DNA of 64,000 bases from Cyathus striatus. Lineage: Eukaryota; Basidiomycota; Agaricomycetes; Agaricales; Nidulariaceae. Positions within the stretch are counted from its first letter, which is position 1. Each line of letters starts with the position of its first letter. This document shows, one piece after another, positions 55,759 to 64,000 of this stretch. Location of the stretch: contig JAOVFP010000008.1 in NCBI GenBank assembly GCA_025738555.1, forward strand, positions 620,001 to 684,000. Direction: 5' to 3'. Both the position numbers and the translations under genes were made by a program. Under the pieces are notes generated by a model, which was not told the origin of the DNA, searched no databases, and saw only the letters and a program-made list of their open reading frames with translations.

Positions 55759-56772
55759 TAGGGCTGCCAACCGTTACCGTATAATACGGTTATACGGCTC
55801 CCGTAATATGGTGACGGGTGCCGTACCGTTGTCAGTCTCAGTGTTACCTTTGGCGGTACGATATACGGGGCGGTTTCAAGTTACCATGAACCGTATCTCT
55901 GTGCCCATATACAGCTGATGTGCGGTCCGTAAATGTCAAATTGTTATGTAAGCTTTGTTTAAAACTGCGTATGCGATTATCGACATCAATTTCCAATTTT
56001 TCGTGCTATAATGACTCGAATTATCGTCAACTGACTTGTCTTGCATCGTCTTATCATCTAGAAATATTGGCATTCTGTACTGTCAATGCAAATTCATAGA
56101 TTGTGTGCCCCTTTGAGCAAAAAGCACTGCATTGATAGTGCTACCCAAATCCTATCTGAATCCTATTTCAAATTCTAAGCACTGCACACACTATGCAGAA
56201 TGCTATTATTTACCATCTGACTAAATCACGCCATGTTGGTGAATAGGCTTTGCGACACAGAATGAATGTTTTCGTGATTATACAGAGAACTGAAAGGTAT
56301 AAATATCAGTACGTACGTTCTTTCCAAGACATCGTCATTTCTCATGATGTCTGACAACAATCCTCTTCAAGATGATACTCTTTCTTTTGAAGTTCACACT
56401 GCCGCAGATGTTCATGATACAGCTCCAAGTGGTGGTATGTCAATGACACTTCTTCTATTTAATAATCTATTAATAAATGCGCAGGGAAACTTGGCCGTGG
56501 ACATCGCAAGAGAAACAACACCCGGTTGAAAGAATTCATTGAAGCAGAGAAGATGGATGAGTTTGGTAAGCCCACAGTTCCCAACCCTTCTTCTATGAAG
56601 GAGAGTCGCAGAACGGCTTCATGCGCAGACCTATCTACTGCCCTGAACAACAATCTTCCCAAGTTGTTATCAGATTCTAATGGGGAGGATTTTGACAGTG
56701 ACAGTGATGATGAGAGTAGCAGTAGTGAAGAGGAGGAGGAAATTAGAATTGGTAACAAGGAGGTACATGAAT
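55759..56772 (+). pseudogene. hAT element relic: left end and transposase N-terminus
   Basis: TAGGGCTGCCAACCGTTACC at 55759 has the look of a hAT terminus. Exon 56344-56434 (MMSDNNPLQDDTLSFEVHTA) splices over a 50-bp intron to 56485, giving KLGRGHRKRNNTRLKEFIEA, PSSMKESRRTASCADLS and an acidic SDSDDESSSSEEEEE run, as in N-termini of fungal hAT transposases. The frame is cut at about 56772 by the repeat 56772-57560 and no later exon is seen. Confidence 0.55.
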
Positions 56773-57560
56773 TGTGGGCCTACAGGAAATCCAGTTGAGT
56801 GTCACTCGAAGTGTCACTCAATTTTCACTTGGTTAATTTCAGTAGCCTCATTACATGATTTATGTACTTGTTTGCTACTCCAGTTGTAAAATAGCTATCT
56901 TAATATTATGTACTTAATGAAAAATACATTAAACTGAAACAAATAAGTAAAATGTGCAAGAAATGAGCTAGTAATGATATAATATTTTTCTCACTGTTGC
57001 ATATATCACTCAAATTTTGAATTGTCACTCGATTGCGACTTGAATGCTACTTGAATGCGACTTGAATTGTGACTTAAGTAAAATTGTTGTCACTCAAAAA
57101 AAATATCACTCAAATCTTACTAAAATGCAACTTGAATGTAACTTGAATTTTCACTCAAATGTGTCACTCAAATTTCTGGACTGTCACTCAAATTTGCTTC
57201 CTTAACTCACCCAACCCTAAATTTAATCATACTTCTTGTGTACTTCACTCTCATCTGCCCTCCCACTCAAACTTTCCTGCACCTCTGCTTATCAGTTGTA
57301 TTCATTGATGTCCTGCTCATTGTTTCCCATGCCTCTGCTGATCATTTGTAATGGATGTCAACCTCCCCACTCATTGTTTCCCATGCCTCTGCTTATCATA
57401 TTCAATTTCAACTCACTGCTGCCCACCCCTCTTCTCAAAAATTCCCATGGTATTTCCTTCACTAAATACTCATCCTTAACATTTCCTACACATTTTGGCA
57501 TTGCCTGCCGTCACTTATGACTTCCAACATTTCATTATTTCATCAATTTGTTGTTTCCTG
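56772..57560. repeat. Dispersed repeat with ACTCAA/TTGAAT array, copy 2
   Basis: Starts GGGCCTACAGGAAATCCAG and aligns closely with 25770-26520, including AGCTATCTTAATATTATGTA and TTTCTCACTGTTGCATAT. It keeps more CpG than the other copy. It interrupts a hAT transposase relic. Confidence 0.7.
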
Positions 57561-57857
57561 CCCTCTGCTTTCATTTTCCCACGCAAATATTGCCAATTTA
57601 TTGGACTTTCTCTTAAAGAACAGTACCTATGCTTCATGAATTATAATTGTAGCATTCATTGTACAAAGTGTTAATTATTCCACAGTAGAAATTTAAATTA
57701 TTTCGCATTTTCAAAAGATTACCCTTTCATATAACATCTGAGGTACAGTGTAATGTATAAAGAATAATATATAGCAGATGTTATAAAAAGATCCAATAGA
57801 AAATAGTAAATATTGAGCTAGAAAAATGTGAAATTACTTGCACACTGTTGAGCATGA
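57561..57857. other. AT-rich, no gene recognised
   Basis: No feature seen between the repeat and the gag relic. Confidence 0.35.
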
Positions 57858-58197
57858 TGATGAGGAAGGGCACCCATCAACACATCACCCATCAATATGT
57901 GCAGAGGCATTGAGAAAGTGAGTCCAATCAAAAACCACTCTTGCAGAGTTGCACCAAGAGTTAGGAGTGGTATGTGGGGAGACAGCATCTGTTAGCACCA
58001 GTTTGGTTTTAGTTGGTTTGGGTTTGCCACTTGGTTGTGGTGGTGGGCTATTCTGAAGTTGATTTCCTATTGTCCTCCTGTGGGGGGGAGGCACTCTATC
58101 TTGGGGCTTGAGGGTCATCAGTTGGATATTGTGTTGTGATATCAGTGGTTGTATGTGGTTGTCCAAGTAGTGTTCTATGTTTTGATAGTTGTGCTTC
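57858..58197 (-). pseudogene. gag relic of the pol-less LTR element family
   Basis: The minus frame HNYQNIEHYLDNHIQPLISQ matches CNYINTEHYLDNHVHPLVT of the gag at 37309-37626. It continues into a Pro/Lys-rich linker (QNSPPPQPSGKPKPTKTK). The gypsy LTR at 58198 interrupts it, so a second copy of this family was here before the gypsy insertion. Confidence 0.65.
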
Positions 58198-58952
58198 TGT
58201 TATATCCATGTCTGGATACATTGTGCTGATGTTCCCACGTGACCTTCTAACATACCCAGTCCGTTCCTGGAACACACCTACTTCGGGTTTACACTTCCCA
58301 ACGTTCCCACCTGGGAACATACCTGGAACCCGTCAGGTTTTCTATCGGATACTTCGGATACATAGTTTCTCTTATGACGGCCTCACCACGTCATTATACC
58401 ATTACTCCTCTCTTCCATTCTCACTTGTACGTTTCATTATGGTCAATGTAGTTTAGTTTCTTATTCTTCATTCTGAGTGCGTCATTTGCACCACTACTCC
58501 TCTTTGCCCAGTCTTTATTTTGTTTACTTACACTGGGTATTCTGTCTCTGGATTAGTATCTACATCTTACTAGTACATATAAATAGTCTTCCAAATGTAC
58601 TAGGTAGTTTTCAGTATTCATATCAACTCTGTACACTTTCTTCCTACTCTAAGTTCCGAAACCTGCTCCGGGTTTTCCTTTGGGTTTCTCTCCCACTGCC
58701 TAGTGTAGTGGCGAAGCCCTCTCTTATACTCTGGAACGTCTTCTTCTGTTGAATATCGTCTTCCTCGAAATAAGAACCATTCCCTGGGGATATCCAGGTG
58801 GTGCAGCACATACGCTGAAGCCATGGTTCACTTCTGCACTTCTGCTCTTGTTCCCGTACCCATACTCACTTCAGGTTTCTGTTATAGTTCTCCCACACCC
58901 TCCGGGTGTCTTTGCATTCATTTCCCAGTATGAAGGGAATCAGTACATAACA
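58198..58952 (+). repeat. 5' LTR of the gypsy element
   Basis: 755 bp, ends TGTTATATCC and TACATAACA (TGTTAT/ATAACA inverted). Matches the solo LTR 14981-15734 throughout. The left flank GCTTC (58193-58197) should recur after the 3' LTR outside the window. No standard tRNA primer site is obvious just downstream. Confidence 0.92.
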
Positions 58953-58988
58953 GTATATGAATACTTATACCTTGGATATCTCTCTATT

Positions 58989-59795
58989 ATGGCTCCAACT
59001 GGAACTTCAGTTACTTGCACAGCACATACTGCTAGTCATACCAATGGTGTGGGTGCTCGTGCCACCCATGCAGCTACGAGGCAACAGCCTCCACGGAGTA
59101 CTTCAGGTTCTCTACCTTCTACACCATCTCGGGTTACACCCAGCCCAGCACTACCTCCTAGTGCTACTTTCCTGGGTCCACCCTTGACTTCTGCTCAATT
59201 GCTCTCTGTTCCTGCAGCTGGGAACCTTGGATCTGCTCAGGCTCCTCTGGATGGCACCCCACCACCATACGGTACAGTCACAGCAGACCAGGAAACTCCT
59301 GAGGGTCACAGTTCTGATGGTGGTACCATTGGGCCGCCACCTCCACCTCCTTCTCAGCCCAACCCTCCATCTCCACCATCCTCAGACTCAGGGGATGATG
59401 GTGATGAGGATGATGTTGACAATCCCAGGCGCACACCTCTTGCATGCCACTCCTGGGAAGACCAGCTTGCTGAAGCTCTCTTCAGAGTTGCGGAATCTGC
59501 CCAGGGTATGTTGGGATCACGTCGGGAACACAACGTACAAAAGCCAGATACGTTTGATGGTTCCAGTGCTGAGAAGTTGGAGCAGTTCATTACACAATGC
59601 CAAATTTACTTCCGGAATAATCCTTCCCAATACTCAGATGGAGATTCCCAGGTCAACTTCACTCTTGCATATCTTCGGGATACTGCGCTTCAGCTTGTTA
59701 TGCTGACCCTCTCCAATCCTTATGCTAATGATGAGTTCCTTCACTCTTGGGAGGTTTTCATCATCATGCTAGAGGATAACTTGGGGTTAGCAAAC
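58989..59795 (+). pseudogene. gypsy gag, N-terminal part, interrupted
   Basis: Starts MAPTGTSVTCTAHTASHTNG at 58989. It has a Pro/Ser/Thr-rich lead, a PPPPPPSQPNPPSPPSS and acidic DSGDDGDEDD stretch, then the capsid-like region KPDTFDGSSAEKLEQFITQC and YFRNNPSQYSDGDSQVNFTL with HSWEVFIIMLEDNLGLAN. The frame then runs into foreign sequence. The rest of Gag resumes with TPEGDAENDLD at about 61068. Gag forms the particle that packages element RNA. Confidence 0.85.
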
Positions 59796-61067
59796 CTGGT
59801 ATCGTTCAAGGTAATAGATACCTTAGGTGTTTGGCAGGAAGTGACTTTATTTGTACCTAGCATCTGGGGGTCGAGGGATACTGATTGTATGTATTCCTGC
59901 AAACTCCTATGATATGGAATGTACAGTAAAGACTGTAAATGGGTGATGAACTGTGGGGCTTTGCTAGGTTTGCTTAGAACTTGGCCTGTGACTGGTGTGG
60001 TACAGTGAAGGCTGTAAATAAGAGATGAATTGTGGGAGTTTCTAGAGTATACGGCTAAAGCTGTATATGGTAACAACAACTGCTAGAAACACTAGGAAAG
60101 CTTGTATGTACAGTGAAGGCTGTATATAAAGATTGGTGCTGTGGTGAAGGTCGAAATGAAGTTGAGGGCCTTGGTGGTTTCTGACTGTAGCTTGGTGGCT
60201 GCAGCACATAAACTAATATGTGCTGTTACTGAATAGATATAATAAAAAGTGATGTTGAGATTCGATATGTTGAGTTGAGCTGTGTTATGTTGAGTTGAGT
60301 TGAGTTACTTTGATATTACTGTGAATTTATTTATATGGTGAGTTGCGCTGCATCATTTACGTTAATAATAGAACTGAAGAAAAGCACAATAGATTCTGTA
60401 TCTAATGTGTAAGAATAACCACTGGGGATGGACTGGTGAGTAAGATCCTAGCTAGTGACAGGCTATTTGGTAATGGATAAACTACTGTCTAAGACTCAAT
60501 TCCTCTCTCCTTTTATGCTCTTTTCCTCCTACTGCTGACTAATCCTATCCAAAACCAATCCTGCATTGTCCTTCAAATTTGGTAATGGTAGATCCATTGT
60601 CTTGAGGTGGAGGCTGTGCAGAACAATGGTGTTCAAGGAGATGAGTCAGGTCTTGAACAATGGTGACAGAAATAGTATTACATTGTTCTGGCAATGAACA
60701 ATGGAATTCTATTTATAGATCCCAGCAAACAATGGGCATGAATACAATGGGTGAATAGGAGGACATTGTTCTGCACAATGGGTGCAAAAGAACAATGGAG
60801 TCCTATTATTAGAAACAATGGCATATCCTTGGTAAGCGAATGCATAGGCATTGTTCTTGAACAATGGTGACCTATTTTTAACAGTATCAATTATTGGTCA
60901 CCAAGAAGTGGGGTATTGGCTTGTGTTTCCATATGTTTGTTTCTAGAGAAGCAGTGCCTCATGAGAATTATTTGGTAGTGTATTCGGAAAGATCCAGATG
61001 ATGTGGATTCCGGACATCAGGCCATATAGCCATATGTGTGTGTTTATGACTAATCAAGTTTCACCCA
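59796..61067. mobile_element. Insertion in gypsy gag, about 1.27 kb, ends uncertain
   Basis: Joins LEDNLGLAN to PEGDAENDLD when removed, as expected for an uninterrupted Gag. It holds three ACAGTGAAGGCTGTA-type units (59935-60130), a TTGAGTTGAG run near 60275-60305, and a dense ACAATGG cluster (60621-60870). I found no clear TIR, LTR or target duplication, so the class is unknown. Confidence 0.6.
60621..60870. repeat. ACAATGG cluster in both orientations
   Basis: Nine ACAATGG words (mostly GAACAATGG) and at least three CATTGTTC words within 250 bp. Possibly subterminal repeats of the inserted element. Confidence 0.7.
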
Positions 61068-61723
61068 TGACACCGGAAGGGGATGCCGAGAATGATCTGG
61101 ATGTCCTCATTATGAAGGATTCACAGAAACTATCCAAATATCTTGTACAGTTCAACAGGCTTGCACAGCACACTGACTGGGATGATAAATCCTTATGCCA
61201 CCGACTCTATTCCGGGCTTCCGGGTCACATTAAGGATGAGATCTCTCATGTCGGGAAACCTACCACAAAGCACGGGATGATTAAGCTAGCTCAAGGGATC
61301 AATAGTTGGTACTGGGAATGCCAGTCTGAGTGTACGCAGGAATCCCACCAGCCTCGGGGTTCGCAGATTCTGGATAGCTCTGCTAGAGCTCCCATAAACC
61401 ACCCCGCAGTCACCCTGACACCTTCCCACCTCGTTTCAGGCCAATATGCACCCCATCTGAGCTATCCCCATCGTGCTGGTAGTCACCCGCCTCGTTCCTC
61501 GCAGCCTCCCCAGCAGCAGAGGCCGGAATTGAATGACAAAGTTGGTCAAGATGGCAAGCTCTTGCCACAAGAACGTCAGCATTGCATGGACAACAATCTA
61601 TGCTTGTTCTGTGGTAATCCGGGGCATCGTGCCAAAGAATGTCCCTGCTCTGCCTCTTCCGTGGCTAGAGCCCAGGCATCCGGATTATCTGCTTCAGCTC
61701 CTATGTTGGTTTCTGCGGGTTGA
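61068..61723 (+). pseudogene. gypsy gag, C-terminal part with zinc knuckle
   Basis: TPEGDAENDLDVLIMKDSQK, YLVQFNRLAQHTDWDDKSL and YSGLPGHIKDEISHVGKPTT form the end of the capsid domain. A Pro/Gln-rich linker and CLFCGNPGHRAKEC (CX2CX4HX4C) follow. The stop at 61721-61723 overlaps the start of the pol frame by one shift of phase, consistent with -1 frameshift expression of pol. Confidence 0.85.
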
Positions 61724-63957
61724 GGGACCCGCAGGTCCACGCCTCTTTCCAACCTGGCTTCAGGTTCGAAAAAATAGGGAGCAGTCCTCTGGACATCACA
61801 CAAGCTGAGGACTGCATTGTTCCCCCTTGTGCGCAGCCGATACAGGTAAGACTCAATGCTTCTGCTCTTTCAGACCCCAATGCACTTCACATTCCGCTTT
61901 GTAGTACCATCCATACTCTCCCTACACTCTGTACAATTTCATATAGCACTCTAGTCGATTCAGGTTCTACCCATTGTTTTATGGATTCATCTTTCATTCG
62001 GACACATGCTATTCCTACCTCACCTACTCCACCCATCACTCTCAGACTCTTTGATGGCACCAGCAACCATGTAATAACCAAGTTCATTACACTGCCTGTA
62101 CTATTCCCTACCAGTGAATGTATTACAGTTGAACTCTATGTGACACCTCTTGATTCTGTGTGTTCTGCAGTCCTAGAATACAATTGGCTCACTCGCTTCA
62201 ATCTATTGATTTACTGGGTATCGGGCTCATTAACATTCCAGACTCCAGACACTTCTGAGCAACTTCTGCTCAAATCTGGGATCTCGGAACCAGGTTTTGC
62301 TTCCAAGGATCCATCTCCGGTCACTTCTGATGAGTCTCTGCCACCTCCTCCTAGCATTTCACTAATAAACAGTGCAACCTTCTCATGTGCATGCCATTTA
62401 GAGGGAGCACAGACTTTCCGTATCCAGCTTGGTGCTGTCGCTTCCGCCGCTGCCCTCAATCCAGAGGAAGCTCTGGATCTCTCTTCCATACCATCTGAGT
62501 ATCACGAGTTTGCTAATGTATTTAGCAAGTCCCGGGCAGATACACTTGCCCCTCACCATCCCTATGACTTAAAGATCAACCTAGAGGAAGGTGCATCACC
62601 TCCCATAGGTCGGATCTATTCCCTTTCCCAATCCGAGCTTTCCACTCTTCGGGATTTCATCGATGAACATATTCGGATTGGATTCATTCAACCTTCACAC
62701 TCTCTGCATGGGGCTCCTGTCCTTTTTGTCTGCAAGAAGGACAGATCGCTTTGGCTTTGTGTGGATTTCCATGGGTTGAATGCTATTTCTAAAAAGGATT
62801 GTTATCCTTTGCCACTCATTTCAGATTTGCTCGACAGTCCCCATCATGCCCGTATCTACACCAAGATTGACCTGCATCATGCATACCATCTGGTCCACAT
62901 TGCCAAGGACGATGAATGGAAAACCACTTTCTGGACTCACTATGGATCCTTTGAATGGTTAGTCATGCCCTTCGGACTTTCCAATACACCCGCAGGTTTC
63001 CAATGCTTCATGAATGACGTTTTCAAAGATCTTCTTGATGTGTGCATCATAGTTTATTTGGATGACATCCTTATATACTCTGATAACCTTGCACAACATT
63101 GCCAACATGTCAGGGAAGTTTTGCATCGACTCCGGAAGCACAGGTTGTATGCACACACGGATAAGTGTGAGTTCCACTCGGAATCCATGGAATATCTCGG
63201 ATATATACTATCACCCAACAGTCTCACCATGTCTCCAACAAAGGTGAAGACTATTCAAGAATGGCCTGAACCAAGGAAAGTAAAAGACATTCAATCTTTC
63301 CTTGGGTTTGCTAATTTCTATTGGTGTTTTATATACAACTATTCTGACATAGTTGTTCTGCTCACCCACCTTACCCAGAAGGGTAATCTGTGGAACTTCT
63401 CGGAAAAATGTCATTCCGCTTTCACTGAACTTAAGGATGCTTTCACATCGGCACCCATCCTTACCCATTGGGTTCCCGACAAGCAGCTCATTGTGGAAAC
63501 CAATGCTTCGGATTACACATTGGCTGCTATCCTGTCTATAGTTTCCAATGATGGCGAGATTCACCCAATTGCTTTCCACTCGCGAACCTTTACACCTCCC
63601 AAGTTAAACTATGACACCCACGACAAGGAATTGCTTGCTATCTTCGAAGCATTTCAAGTCTGACGTCATTACCTGGAAGGTTCCGGTTCACCCATCAATG
63701 TTGTCACAGACCACAAGAACTTGGAATGCTTTTCCACAACCAAGATCTTGTCCCAATGACAAGCCCAATGGTCTGAGTATCTTTCCCAGTTCAATCTAGT
63801 TATCCGCTTTCGACCCGGAAAACTCGGGGCGAAGCCAGATGCTCTGACTAGATGATGGGATGTCTACCCTAAAGAGGGGGATAGCGACTATGCTAAGGTC
63901 AATCCGCATAACTATCGTCCAGTGTTCACACAGGAACAGCTTATCACTTCTCTCTGA
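61720..63957 (+). pseudogene. gypsy pol: protease, reverse transcriptase, RNase H (partial, with stops)
   Basis: The phase changes just before the gag stop. Protease: LVDSGSTHCFMD, with the active triad at about residues 80-82 counted from 61720. Reverse transcriptase: GFIQPSHSLHGAPVLFVCKK, LCVDFHGLNAISKKDCYPLP, MPFGLSNTPAGFQCFMNDVF and the catalytic YLDDILIYSD at about 446-455. RNase H: ETNASDYTLAAILS and HDKELLAIFEAF. A TGA at 63661 stands for the usual Trp after FQV. Later TGA codons stand where Arg (CGA) is expected ([24 protein letters not shown]). In life it copies element RNA into DNA in the particle. This copy is inactive. Integrase lies outside. Confidence 0.9.
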
Positions 63958-64000
63958 GCAACATCACTTATTGTACCTGCTCTTTGTGCTAGTATCATCA

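Larger units (their letters stand above)
58198..64000 (+). mobile_element. Ty3/gypsy retrotransposon, 5' part (runs off the window)
   Basis: 5' LTR 58198-58952, gag from 58989 interrupted at about 59795-61075, gag C-terminus to 61723, then protease, reverse transcriptase and RNase H to the window edge. Integrase and the 3' LTR lie outside. Its LTR family also left the solo LTR at 14981-15734. Several TGA codons in pol make this copy inactive. Confidence 0.92.

Noticed and set aside
60621..60870. Transcription-factor (HMG-box) binding cluster
   Set aside because: ACAATGG resembles HMG-box sites, but the cluster sits inside a transposon insertion; subterminal transposon repeats are a simpler reading.

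Overview
The window looks like repeat-dense nuclear DNA of an Agaricomycete (mushroom-forming basidiomycete). The evidence is short GT-AG introns of about 40-60 bp in recognisable exons, a family of proteins starting MGQYW with WAGDR motifs, a multi-exon membrane protein of the DUF6533 type, a BTB/POZ relic of the mushroom type, and typical fungal Ty3/gypsy and hAT elements. Host genes lie mostly at the two ends. The middle is a nest of transposons and decayed repeats.

Layout. 1-501: N-terminus of a minus-strand membrane-anchored protein, probably an exo-beta-1,3-glucanase. 1.9-8.6 kb: degenerate tandem repeats, then a duplicated two-gene unit of MGQYW proteins. Three copies are intact; one is broken by stops and by a hAT-type MITE (5828-6725) with a perfect 8-bp target duplication. 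8.9-11.9 kb: tRNA-like units followed by a decayed multicopy gene. 12.2-26.5 kb: relics, a MITE-like unit, two nested solo LTRs with perfect 5-bp target duplications, minisatellite arrays, and a small TIR element (23077-24463). 27.1-42.2 kb: a second copy of the 8.9-11.9 kb block, split by a 10.3-kb TIR element (29986-40327). That element is itself invaded by a 5.95-kb LTR element (33956-39910), which encodes Gag, a zinc knuckle and a protease but has an unrelated ORF where pol should be. 42.6-46.4 kb: an MGQYW relic and satellite-like repeats. 46.9-51.0 kb: a 4.07-kb hAT element with a multi-exon, probably dead transposase. 51.2-55.6 kb: a MITE, a BTB pseudogene and a DUF6533 membrane-protein gene. 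55.8-58.2 kb: hAT and gag relics. 58.2 kb to the end: the 5' part of a Ty3/gypsy element.

A unifying theme is loss of CpG. From about 11.4 to 40.3 kb CpG is rare, and repeat words occur as TG or CA variants of an ancestral CG. The ORF2 frame of the LTR element holds eight TGA codons and one TAA but no frameshift, as expected if CGA codons decayed to TGA. This points to cytosine methylation followed by deamination. Younger insertions (solo LTR 14981-15734, the gypsy element) keep more CpG. The best candidate for something undescribed is the 10.3-kb TIR element together with the pol-less LTR element inside it.
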